Positions 44,663-55,097 of a stretch of DNA of 64,000 nucleotides are shown here, in pieces. The stretch comes from Arachnopeziza araneosa. Its lineage: Eukaryota; Ascomycota; Leotiomycetes; Helotiales; Arachnopezizaceae. The position numbers were made by a program, and so were the translations under genes. Below the pieces are notes generated by a model. The model was not told where the DNA came from. It saw only the letters and a program-made list of their open reading frames with translations, and did no database searches. The stretch's first letter is position 1. Every line of letters starts with the position of its first letter. Location: positions 124,001-188,000 of the forward strand of contig QYAI01000066.1 of NCBI GenBank assembly GCA_003988855.1, read 5' to 3'.

Positions 44663-45036
44663 AGACTTTGGCAACCAAGTGTCTGTCGAAGGGAGGTTGA
44701 GATTCATACGGGTACGATATCGACAATCAGCTTCGGCTGACTGGCTGTTTAGAACTGATACGGTGATACGGGGTCTAGGTACTTTTTGAGCAAAACTAGG
44801 GGATTCCTATCATTCACGCCTAGCATAGAACAGACAAGAGAACGACAGCCAAGCCACTAGAGACAGAAGATTGTAAACAGTGTGGGAGTATAGATTGAAG
44901 AAGTAAAAGTTGGACCCCGAACTAAGCCGGCCCATTAAAAATATTATTGAAATGCAAAGAAGATGTAGAAATCTATCACGAACGAATGCTTTGCTGCGTC
45001 GACGAAGGGGTGAAGATTAGTTGGGAAGCGGGAACC
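44663..45036. other. Intergenic
   Basis: No gene or repeat was recognised between the AT-rich repeats and the candidate LTR. Confidence 0.5.
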
Positions 45037-45276
45037 TGTTACGAACTAACAGAATGTCACGTGGAGTCAGGTGGTGGATCGACAGATCGCTCTGGCGAGC
45101 CAGCGATCCCATTCCCTATGGATACGAAGTCCTATATACGTGATGGCTTCCTCCATCGTAGATAGGAGCTTCGTGCTCAACTTAACTGATCAATTCTACT
45201 CTATTGATACTACCCTACAACCCACCGTTCAAGTACTATATCTTGTGATCCCTTATCCTGATTCTTGATTACCACA
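45037..45276. mobile_element. Candidate solo LTR
   Basis: A 240-base segment opens TGTTACGAACTAACAGAATG and ends CTTGATTACCACA, giving TG...CA termini. It includes a TATATACG promoter-like site and a pyrimidine-rich downstream part, as in fungal Ty1/copia LTRs. No target-site duplication is visible and there is no adjacent gag/pol, so this is a tentative call. Confidence 0.3.
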
Positions 45277-46189
45277 CCAAGACAGCATCCAGCGGAACAC
45301 TGGAGGTAGCCGTAACAGAACCGAGGTAGATGTCATCGGGGGAACCGGCGAAACTTCTTTGTGAGTAGTGCGAACGACCCCCTAGGTTCTTTTAGGGGGT
45401 GAAGAGTAGTTTGGGGATTACGAATAGGATTAACTATATCTGCGCTGCTCCACTCTGTCAAAGCCAAAGTAGGGACTTCGTTCCTAACAACAGATCTGTC
45501 AAGGCGAGCTTAAAATTCTGTAATTTGATCCGAGCTTAAAAAGGTGTAAATCTAAACCGTAAATCTACAGATCGAATTTACTAATAATTCGAAATCTGTA
45601 AATCCGCTCCGAGCTCTAACGTGGACAACTTGCTGGATGTACCTTGATGGACGGTCTGTACTCGAAAATGCTGGATCGAGTCAAGCCACGTTATAATCAT
45701 CATTCTGACTTCTAAGTTCGGGTTTATTGAATCCTACTATCGTTATAGAAAACCACTTTCGCCAATATTAAGATCAGGCAACTTTCAGGACTAAGGTCAA
45801 TCGTCCTGGATATTGATGATATGAGAACAGCAATGCAAGAAAGATGGTGAACGTCTGAGACCTCAGAAAGATAACATTTTTCTGCACGGGTTATTTGTAA
45901 CAAAGTCTCATAAGTACCCTTTCTAGCGGTAGGCTAAGAAGCAATCACTCTTATCTCCTCTCACCCTTCAACTCATAAGTGAATATCACATGGTAATCCC
46001 TAGCATGTAATTCCGTAGGATGTTGCCCAGCCAATTTAGAAATGCATCGTAGTGAGATATGTATCACTAACCACCTTTGGGGATTGTGTCCCATAAAGAA
46101 TTAATCAAAACGATTTCATCACAATATCGATAAAGCAGACTCTAGATTTTGCGAAATGCTTTAACCATAACCTATTTAAGTTCAACTCC
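45277..46189. other. Gene-poor AT-rich region
   Basis: No coding frame above background. Short self-similar stretches (GTAAATCTA/GTAAATCCG motifs, 45535-45610) may be old repeat DNA. Confidence 0.45.
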
Positions 46190-46453
46190 GTAGATCTCTC
46201 TGTTCTGGCCACTCGTCCCGCATATCAATATCGCGGCTATGGGACCATGCTCCTTCAGTGGGGACTTCAAGAAGCGACCCGGCAAGGTTTGGACTGCTTC
46301 CTTCAATGCACGCCTAGTGCCCACCGATTCTACCTCAATGCCGGCTTCAAAGATTTTTATTTCTTCGACATAGAGTTGGAAGGAAAAACAAACGCGAACG
46401 GTCACGAGGGGACGAATTACAGGACAACTCTAATGAAGAAAGGATATACATAA
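46190..46453 (+). pseudogene. 5'-truncated GNAT-family N-acetyltransferase
   Basis: The frame reads VDLSVLATRPAYQYRGYGTM then LLQWGLQEATRQGLDCFLQ and HRFYLNAGFKDF. This is the acetyl-CoA binding motif A (Q/RxxGxG/A; here QYRGYGT) and C-terminal part of a fungal GNAT protein. The N-terminal half is missing: upstream sequence has no matching exon or plausible start. It is likely a remnant; an unrecognised upstream exon cannot be excluded. Confidence 0.6.
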
Positions 46454-47273
46454 AAGAAATTCTTACTACCTAGTCTCACGACGTCACTTGGTGCGAGATC
46501 GGTATGTCAAGCACGCCGCTCTTCTTTTCGGATACAATAGATTGGCTATTGAAGCTTGTATCTGTCAAATGCTTGTTTGCCTGATGAATTGGCATAGCAT
46601 ATTAGCAACATGTCTAAACACATCTTAATTCCTGCAAAACATAATCAGGAGCCAAGACAGCCAGAATACTCACATCTTAGATGATGGCAGGTATCCTGTG
46701 CTTCTTCTCGGCACGTTGCGTTCTGGACGCTGTTGTGTGATTCTGGCAACCTCATCTCTGGATGGCGCCATCACGCAACTCATCTTCTGCTTGTGATTCA
46801 ACGAGATCCAATGATATGTTGACTGAGAAGAGGGAAGAAATGTAAGCCGTGGGTTTCGCAGCACGTTGTTTTCGGTATTCTATTAGGAGATGGTACCTTG
46901 ACGTGCGGATGTCTGCGTGTTCTTACATCAGAAGGAGAAGGACGAGGGGGAGGAGGAGAAGGAGGAGAAGGAGAAGAAATCGTAGAGAGTCTCGTTTACA
47001 TGCAACAGTCCAAGAAAGTCATTGGTATGGTCTCCCAACCCCTCTTGCGAAATCAAGTCAAGCACAAACCACGACCACAAAAGCATTATAAATTAAAAGC
47101 ATTTCTATTGCAAGGGGTATGAGAACAACAGATATATCTACAAGCCACGTGTCCTCAGTTGAGGCAGAGCGGAGCCGCCGTATATAAGCTCGCTAAATTA
47201 CCGTAAACAGAGATAAGCAGTGATTCTTCCGTATACGCGTGGGTTGGTATACGAAGAGGATTGATGATGGTAT
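46454..47273. other. Intergenic with purine-rich tract
   Basis: No gene was recognised. A GGAGAA-type purine tract runs from 46931 to 46980. A TATATAAG near 47180 lies downstream of the permease stop, so its role is unclear. Confidence 0.5.
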
Positions 47274-49114
47274 TTATAGACCATCGGAGGCGGGAGGGCC
47301 TTTGTATACTGTAAGATATTAGACGCTATTCAGAATGGAGATGGAAATGATAGAGAGCGAAATGAAATAAACTACCTTTCCTCGCATAAACAAAATACCA
47401 CACCCCACTGATGGCCATGAATCCTACCAGTACCACACTGGCATAGTTCATCGTGATAGCAGTCACGGGGAGAGCAGTCGGCATACTGAACAGCACGACC
47501 TCGAAGGCGATCCACGTTAACGCAATAACATTGACAGTCGTCCCGATTAGCGGCCCACAATTCCACCTTGCTTGATTAACCTCAGCTCTACGATTCCAAA
47601 GTAGAGAGATGGCGATTGGGATAGCGTAGGATACGGCGAGAGCGATGACGCCTACAGACACGAAAGCCGTGAATGCAGAGGTGGAACCGAGATTGATGAG
47701 GCCGAGAAGCATTTGGACGATGGTAGTAAGCACGAGCGCCCAGACTGGGACGCCGAGTTTCTTGTTGACGCGCGAGAAGACCTTAGCGCCTGGGATGGCG
47801 TCGTCTCGTGCTACGGCCCAGGTGCAGCGGGAGGCAGCGACGGTGATGGAGATGGAGCAGAAGAGTGTGACACCGAAGACGAGGAACATTAACCCGAGAC
47901 CGCCGCCTGGGGAGCCCATTACGATGTGGAAAATATAAGGGAGGGCTCTGTGGGGTGTTAGGTGGAAGTTAGGCCAGGGAAGTTGGAACGAGATTGGACA
48001 AAAGGCAGGAAAATGGATACTGACTGAGCAACTGGGGCATCAATGATATCGGCTAGGGCAGGCATAGTGGCACAAATCGGGATGATGAAGAAGAGACCTG
48101 CGATGCCGCCAACAGGAACGCAGAGGGAGATGGCGCGGGGACTGGAACATGTTAGTATGCGCTTATAAGGCTCGTGGACTGAAGGCTAGTGCGGGAGATA
48201 ATCTTGAGTTGCTCGATGACCCGGCAATGGAATTCCTTACACTTTGATAGTAGGATCAGCGACTTCCTCAGCCATAGAAGAGATCATTCCGATAGCAGAG
48301 AAGGTATAAGCCGCGGGGAGGAGGCCAATAAAGAAGGTGAATCCACCCCAGCCAGAGAAAGACTTGTCATAGTGGCCCAGCGTATAAGAGGCAGAATGAC
48401 GTCCAACATCAGCCTTGACCGAGAGAGCAATCAGGATGATGAGGATAGAGATAGCAGTCCAACCAGCACAGATGGTATCGACCATGGGGAGGAAAGCGTT
48501 GCCGTAAGTACAGATGATCATGGTCACGATGCAGATCAAGAAGAAGATCAAGAGGAGTTGCCAGGCGGTGAAGACATAATCGGGATGGTACATGTTCACC
48601 GTCGCCGCAATGAGGGAAGCAAAACCAAAGTTGACAGAGAGCGTGATGGTCCAGTTCCCAATGAGCCAGATCCACGCCGTGACTTGACTGGTTAGCATCA
48701 CATGACATGTCAACTTCAGCATCAGCATCAGGACTCACTAAAACTCAAGACAGTCTTATGCCTCTTGGCGATCTGAAAACTCCAATAGTACGGCCCAGCA
48801 CTCGTGGGATACCGACTCGCCAACTCACTCAGGCTCAGGGCTACACACTCATCCAAGACCAGGACGACCAGCCATCCCACGAAGACGGAGAGCTGGCCAC
48901 CACCGTAGATGGCACTGATGAAGGGACCGCCCTCCCCGTACGGGATGGCGGCGATGGCGAGACTCTGGAAGAGGAGAGTGAAGAGGGAGCGATTCCGACG
49001 TAGTTCAGGCGTGTAGCCGAGATGGGTGAGATCGTTGTCGACGGCGTCAAGGCCGGCTGGAGTTGGCGGGGTTTCGGTCGAGGGCGGTTTCTCGTCGATG
49101 GATTTAGCCTCCAT
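47274..49114 (-). CDS. APC-family permease (amino acid/GABA/choline type)
   Basis: Five exons on the minus strand: 49114-48739, 48682-48241, 48141-47948-adjacent, detailed as 48141-48025, 47947-47376 and 47308-47274. They give 513 residues. All introns are GT-AG and one has a perfect TACTAAC branch (near 48155). The polar N-terminus leads to the first helix with IPYGEGGPFISAIYGGG, then SLSELASRYPTSAGPYYWS, the consensus of fungal UGA4/HNM1-type transporters. Later come EEVADPTIKVPRAISLCVPV (loop signature), SPGGGLGLMFLVFGVTLFC and FSRVNKKLGVPVWALVL. Twelve helices are expected at the plasma membrane. The short last exon ends YKGPPASDGL. The exact substrate (GABA, choline or other amines) cannot be assigned. 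Confidence 0.92.
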
Positions 49115-49774
49115 GATTGTGGATTAGGACGTTGGATTTGGATGTTGGTGGTGACGATTAGATAGCTGTTGAATTGATGACTGAGATGCGGCGCTGAGTG
49201 AGGACAATAGAGTGTTGTCGGGTCTGGTTGGACGCTTCACCAGCTTTATCCGTGGAAGGCCTGCCGTGGACCTTGTTGGAGGGATAGCGCGCCCTTGGAG
49301 CCGTCAGTCAAGGTCAATCGACGGTCTTTATCAGACTGAGGTGATTCCCAGACGCGACGTCTTGGGAGGTGTTTGCGTGGTGAGGGTGGGTTGTACGGAC
49401 CGCCACGTGATTGGAGGTGGCTGCGTTCCTGCCCGACTGAATCTTGCAGCGAAGCGGATGCCACCTTCCTTCTCTTCCTTCTCTTCCTTCTCAATGTCAA
49501 TAAGAACTGACGAACGAAACAAAACAAAGGCACACCTGAATCAACACACACGGGGTTTAAGAGCAGAGGTCGAAAGTGAAGAAATCGAAAGAGAGATAGG
49601 GCGCTCTGCTCCCTAGTCAGAACCTTATCTTTCACGCCTACCGCAAGCACAACCAACAAGAACCAACAACAACAATGGAACCCCTTCCTTCGTGACGGCG
49701 CCGGGCCGTGGATGTCTGAGGCGCGAGGATTCGCCTCTCGTCTCTCGCACCGCCAGTCCCGCCAGAACGGTCGA

Positions 49775-49873
49775 CCCACCCATCCACCCATCCACCATCC
49801 ACCCATCCACCATCCACCCATCCACCATCCACCATCCACCCATCCACCCATCCACCCATCCATCCATCCATCC
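49775..49873. repeat. CCATCCAC/CCATC microsatellite
   Basis: About 100 bases of CCACCCATCCA-type units, ending in plain CCATC copies. Confidence 0.95.
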
Positions 49874-50126
49874 TCAGGCCTCTGTCACGCATGATGCAGC
49901 ACGGGTAGATATCTCTGACCTTCCCTTCTCTCCCTTCCTTTCCCACTCCTATCTCACACCTCTCTTCTCCCCATCCAACCTCACCCTCCGCACCACCCAC
50001 CCACGCACCCACCAACGAGAGAAACCAGGTCGTACCAATCCAGCAAACTGATCCCGCTGAGATTGGCGGTGCGTTGTGGGGTCGGTCCGGGTCCGAGCTG
50101 CAGATGGATATTGCAGGGTGCCGAGG

Positions 50127-50181
50127 TACAGTACAGTACAGTACAGTACAGTACAGTACAGCACAGCACAGCACAGCACAG
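50127..50181. repeat. Pentanucleotide microsatellite
   Basis: Seven TACAG units followed directly by four CACAG units; a single T-to-C change divides the array into two blocks. Confidence 0.95.
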
Positions 50182-51003
50182 TAGCATCACCGGCCGACAT
50201 GGGCATCACGGACCTGAGACCAAAAGGGGCAGTTTGATGGGCCACATCACCGCCCCATCATCGGCACATCCCTCTCCATCACGTGGCGTCCTACAACTAA
50301 GGACACCAAGACTCCGTCCCAGCGACAGGAATCAGGGGGAAAAAAAATCTGGGGAAGTGGACAACGCACTGCTCAGGCGCGTCTGGGGGCGGCATGGACG
50401 CGAGATACCGTCTGGTGCGGATGGGGAAGGTCGCACCGAAATGCGGGCATCTTGTTTTGTTTCTATTTCATGCTATCGCTGAAACATGAAACGCAGCTGC
50501 ACGAGCGTGGTTTCACGAGCGAGGAACCAGGAACCGGACAGGGAGGCCATCGAGATTTGGCATCGCGGACGACGCTGCGCTGCCGCCGCCGTGGGAGGGA
50601 GGCGACGGCAATGCGGCATATCAGACGGGGTGGCTTTCATCTGCCGCTCCACTTCGGACGGAGGCTGCACTCGGCGACCTGATAGATCAGATCTCAGGAA
50701 TCGGCAAATGACAACTGCCTGCTTCTTCGTATACAGAGATTGTCTGCGTGGGAAAAACAAAAGCCCTAATCTTGCCGCGGAACCAGTCCCCCGCGGAGAT
50801 GGGGGTGAGGTCTCAATCAGGAGATGCACCATGCCGCACACGATATTTCTTTTCCAGCGGTGTGTGGTGAGAGGACGTGTAGCCTTGGGTATAGACATTA
50901 ACTACCTACGATTACCTATTTATGGCAGAGGAACCCCCCTAGCAATCTTGTCACCCCTTATCATGATCTTGATCATTGCAGCCTATGACGAGCGTCTTTG
51001 CGA

Positions 51004-52733
51004 CTACTCCAATGCAATGGTGCCGTTCTGCAGGGGTGAGTACTCCTCGCACTCAGCATCAAATGCTTCTTCCATTTCCGCCGCGTCCATGCCTGCTTTG
51101 ATGTTCCTGCGAGGCGGTCAGCTGGGTTCTCGGTCGAGGAATGAAGGAGAGAAAGGAGTAGAGAGGGAAACTAAGGAGTAGAAGAGGAAAACCAAGAAGA
51201 TGGTGGAAGACGTACTCATCGACAGCCAGAACCTCCAGCCCAGGAACACAATCAATCAGCGCGATGATGAGATACGTGCCCACAAACGACCACGTGAATC
51301 CAATCAGAGCCTCAAATAATTGGATGCCAAGCTGTTTGACATTGCCATCAAAGAAAACACCGCCATCGATTTCCGTATACCCATCATAGAATGCAACCTC
51401 CTTTCTGGCAAAGAGGCCGGTGGCTACCGTACCCAACACACCACCGACGCAATGGGTAGCAAAGGTATCGCCATTATCCACCCACTTCCACCTCGCCGCA
51501 AACTTGGTGAACTTGATGCGGAGCGCCTGTCGACAGACCACGGCACCCGCGACACCGAAGAAGAAGGCCGTGGGCATGTCGATGAATCCCGCAGCCGGGG
51601 TGATCATGACGAGTCCCGCAATAGCCCCCATGAAGGTGCTATCCAGCGACCACTTGCCCGACTCATAGTACGTGATGCTCGCCCACGTGATGGCACCCGC
51701 GGACGCACAGAGGTTCGTCACGCACATGGCCATGACGGACTTGAAGTTCAGCGACAGCGTGGTGCCGGCGTCGAACGCGAGCCAGGCGTTCCAGATGATG
51801 ACGAGGGCGATGAGCTGGCTCATCGAGGTGCCGGGACGGTGGAGACGTAGGTGGGAGGGGCTGCGGTCGGCGGACTTCTTGGAGCGGAAGAGCGGGTACG
51901 AGAGGTAGATGGAGATGGCGCTGGCGCTGGCACCGGAGCAGATGTGCACGGGCGTTCCGCCGGCAAAGTCGAGGACGCCGAGTTCTCCTAGGAAACCGGT
52001 CCCGGACCAGACCATGTGTGCTAGAGGGCAGTAGATGAAGGTTGACCAGAGCTGGGTGTGTTAGCCTTGTGTTTATATGTGATATAAGATCCGTGTTATG
52101 AGATGCATGTGTTATGAGATGCGTGTGTTATGAGATGCATGTGTTATGAGATGCGTGTGTTATGAGATGCATGTGTTATGAGATGCATGTGTTATGAGAT
52201 GGGTGTGTTATAAGATGCATGTGTTATAAGATGCATGTATTATATGAGATCCATCAACTTACAAAGATGAACGGGATGGTAGCTATAACCCTCCCCCGCT
52301 CCGCAAACCCTCCTACGGCAATGGCACACACCGTCGCCTCAAAGATGAGCTGGAATTCGGAGAAGAGGATGGCCGGAATGGTGCCCACAGGATCCGCCAG
52401 CACGCCGACGTGAAAGGCATGTTTAAGATCCCCGATGACGCCAGAGCCCTCCCCATACGCCAGCGAGTAGCCCAGGACGAACCACTGCACGGTGCAGACG
52501 GCCATGACGAGCAGCGAGGGGAAGAAGGCCGCCATGCCGTTGCGGCGGTGCGCGTAGCCGCTGTAGGCCAGTCCCACCGCCGGGATGATGGGCCAGCAGA
52601 AGACGGTGCAGACGAGCACGAAGAGCTGGACTGCGGTGTTAGATGGGTTATGGATGAAGGAGCAATGGAATGGAATAGGACGTACGGTATCCGTCAGGTC
52701 ACATGACGCCCACGCCTCTGCCACGCTCGCCAT
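51004..52733 (-). CDS. Ammonium transporter (Amt/Mep/Rh family)
   Basis: Four exons on the minus strand: 52733-52686, 52625-52263, 52051-51216 and 51106-51004, giving 449 residues. Family signatures are present: WPIIPAVGLAYSGYAHRRNG (early helices), FSEFQLIFEATVCAIAVGGF, the TPVHICSG variant of the DFAGGTxVH motif, and LVIIWNAWLAFDAGTTLS (the usual WxGWFGFNxGS region). DTFATHCVGGVLGTVATGLFA contains the conserved HxxGG. The C-terminal tail is cytosolic and acidic (MDAAEMEEAFDAECEEYSP). About eleven helices are expected, importing NH4+ at the plasma membrane and normally under nitrogen control. Two differences from classic Meps are visible: NAWLAFDAG instead of GWFGFNAG, and a shortened tail. 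The large intron at 52262-52052 holds a minisatellite. Confidence 0.93.
52093..52236. repeat. 16-bp minisatellite inside an intron
   Basis: Nine copies of GTGTTATGAGATGCAT with C/G and A/G variants lie wholly within the 211-nt intron of the ammonium transporter gene. A degenerate tenth copy follows. Confidence 0.95.
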
Positions 52734-52736
52734 GAT

Positions 52737-52785
52737 GTGTTTGTGTTTGTGTTTGTGTTTGTGTTTGCGTGGTGGCTGTCTCGCG

Positions 52786-52837
<52 letters not shown>

Positions 52838-52862
52838 CCTCTCCCTCTCCCTCTCTCTCACC
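52737..52862. repeat. Simple repeats just upstream of ammonium transporter start
   Basis: TTTGTG units (52737-52767) and a CTCACT/CTCTCC tract (52788-52862) start four bases from the ATG, so they lie in the 5' leader or core promoter of the transporter. Confidence 0.9.
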
Positions 52863-53759
52863 ACGTCCCTTTCTTTACTCTCCTTCAATCCTCCTCAATC
52901 TCCAATTCAATCCTCAAGCAAACGAAATCGATACCCAACACCGCACAGGCAGGCAGATAGGTAGATACAGCTCAGACGACGGCGACGATGATGCAGCGGC
53001 GTGAAGAGGAGACCTGAACACCGTTGGGTTTTGCGCTGCTGCTCGTCTGGATTTGTATCGCCTGGGGAAAGAGCCGCGAGCTTATCGCCCGCCCTGATTG
53101 GCAGAAGACCGTCTCCACCGCCCAAAGAGGGAACTGATAAGGCCCGGGGCGGCGGAGATCACGGCGCCGGCATGTGAGTGGGTGGCTACGGCTGCTTACG
53201 TGATGCTCCCCCCCCCAGTGGTGTTCCCCGGTACAGAATAACTTCTCCATTGGGGTCGTGCGGCGACGAGGGAAAAACACATCTGCCGACGCCAAGTATT
53301 GGGATGGCCAGGACAATGGCGGTTTTGGGCTGGATGCAGGCACTGGAGAGGGGACAGCATTTAAAGAGATAATTAAACCCGACTTCAACTCCAAACTATA
53401 TGAGATGAGCTTCGTGCCGCCCAACATGTTTTGACAAGACGCCCAGTGTCGTGATGGGCAGACCACAGCAGTTTTCCTCCACGAAGAGTTTCTCAGACCA
53501 ACTAGACCCAGTCTCCAACACCAGAACACCAACAAATTCTTTCCTCTGAATGGACCTTCTGGCGCCTGCATAATCAAGACTACATTCCCAAACCACGACA
53601 GACGCTGAACCAGAGTGCGCATACGGCTATCATCCCATATCGAACAGATCCGCCTCTTTTTTAAATACCAACCATTGGAGTAATTGTCTCTGCATGTGGT
53701 AGACTGACTCGATATAGTTGTCTCCTCCTTTCCGCATCCGACGTGCCACGTCCTTCCTG
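52863..53759. other. Promoter side of ammonium transporter
   Basis: About 900 bases between the transporter leader and the stop of the Zn2Cys6 gene. A 266-codon minus frame (53772-52972) starts with GTG and has irregular composition; I treat it as chance. Nothing else was recognised. Confidence 0.45.
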
Positions 53760-55097
53760 TTAGAACAGACACGTCACGTTTGCGATTTCTTCATAGAACT
53801 CCCACCAGTTCATATCTCTCATGTCAGCGTTCCGATCCAAAGCCTCCCATCGTTTCTCGAGAAAGCTAGACATGGCGCGCAGGGCTTCAAACGAGAGATA
53901 GCTCGCCGTCTTGCCAATGCTCTTCCGAATCTCCACCCGCTGCTCCGGCATCAGGCAGTGGGAACCCACAATGAGAACGGGGAAGAGGATGCAGTGGTGG
54001 AGCTTGTCGGTCAGATCAGGTCCTGCAACGACTTTTATACAGTCAGAAACAGTTTTCTGCACAAGCTGATGATCGACCTGCAGGCCACTCAATGCTCGGT
54101 ACAGATACATAAAGGCGGAAAATCGATAGCACGCATTGAAAGCGATCCAGCCTGCCTGCTTCGGCGTTACCTTGATATCCACGTTTCGAGCTGCTTGTTG
54201 AGTGAGAACAGATTGGATCTGGTACAGGATCTCAAGAGGAACAGTATTCCCAAAGTGCCTCACCCGATATCCGTGTGAAGAAAGCTGCGACAGGACCGCC
54301 ATGGTTTCTAGGAAATCATCTTCGGGCGGGACTCTTCCCCACCATGGTTCACAGTTCCCAAACTCAGCCCATGAGCCTTCATCAAAGTATGGGTCATCCC
54401 CGATCAACATGGCATGGGTCAGATCCATCGTTGCAAAAATAGATAGCATGAGGACTGGTAATTCATGGTTAGACGCAAAGATCCCTTTCATGCCCTTCCA
54501 TTGTGTCAATATCGCCTTTCCTCCCACTATATGGTGATGTGTTGCTGAAGACTCGGTGATAGGTTCGATGATGCCATCAAGAATACAAAGCAGCACGTTG
54601 GCGATGAACAGCGAGTTATTCGTCTCATCGTCATGCGACGACATTAGATGTTTCCTAAACATCCGCAGCGCATTATTCCGATCCTGGATCTTCGATAACG
54701 ATAGCGCTTCCTGGTTGGCGCTTCGGTATGTCGAGTGCGCATTCGCGACGGCCACCACACTCTGCAGAAGGATCGGATCATTGCTGAGGACCTTCAAGTC
54801 AACCTGCGGGACCGTGTTGGTGAGGTTGAAGCGCGGGAGCAGCTCGTTCTCAAAGTAGAGGATATGGTGATCGGATGATTTCTGCAAGGCTGGCGGCTGA
54901 TACAACGGAATCTTCTTCCCAGCCAGGCGGCCTCGGGAGGCTACGCAGTCGGTCCAGCGTAGTCTGACCTTGCCATAATCACATCGGCGACCGATCTTGG
55001 TACATTTCTCGCAGGCGGGGAGCGTCAGATCGCAGATGACTCTGCGCTCTTTGCATCCCCAGCATGATCCTTCGACGGTTCGAATCCGTGGTGGCAT
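53760..55097 (-). CDS. Zn2Cys6 transcription factor (fungal TF domain 2 type)
   Basis: Intronless, 445 residues from ATG 55097. The cluster is CWGCKERRVIC then CEKCTKIGRRC (spacing 2-6-6-2-6, residues 12-39). The remainder is helical, with SNDPILLQSVVAVANAHSTY, NNALRMFRKHL and LFIANVLLCILDGIIE, matching the PF11951-like regulator fold rather than PF04082. The C-terminus ends with MNWWEFYEEIANV. It acts in the nucleus; its target genes are unknown. It lies upstream of the ammonium transporter on the same strand, about 1 kb away. Confidence 0.9.
   Translation of the reverse strand: MPPRIRTVEGSCWGCKERRVICDLTLPACEKCTKIGRRCDYGKVRLRWTDCVASRGRLAGKKIPLYQPPALQKSSDHHILYFENELLPRFNLTNTVPQVDLKVLSNDPILLQSVVAVANAHSTYRSANQEALSLSKIQDRNNALRMFRKHLMSSHDDETNNSLFIANVLLCILDGIIEPITESSATHHHIVGGKAILTQWKGMKGIFASNHELPVLMLSIFATMDLTHAMLIGDDPYFDEGSWAEFGNCEPWWGRVPPEDDFLETMAVLSQLSSHGYRVRHFGNTVPLEILYQIQSVLTQQAARNVDIKVTPKQAGWIAFNACYRFSAFMYLYRALSGLQVDHQLVQKTVSDCIKVVAGPDLTDKLHHCILFPVLIVGSHCLMPEQRVEIRKSIGKTASYLSFEALRAMSSFLEKRWEALDRNADMRDMNWWEFYEEIANVTCLF

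Larger units (their letters stand above)
49115..51003. other. Long intergenic region with microsatellites
   Basis: Promoter side of the permease and 3' flank of the ammonium transporter. ORFs here are repeat-driven or start without ATG. Two simple repeats are listed separately. No further gene was recognised. Confidence 0.5.

Noticed and set aside
49246..50245. Several long ORFs on both strands
   Set aside because: They are driven by the CCATCCAC and TACAG microsatellites and encode only repeated residues.
52972..53772. 266-codon open frame on the minus strand
   Set aside because: It starts with GTG, overlaps the stop of the Zn2Cys6 gene, and has irregular, motif-free composition in promoter DNA.
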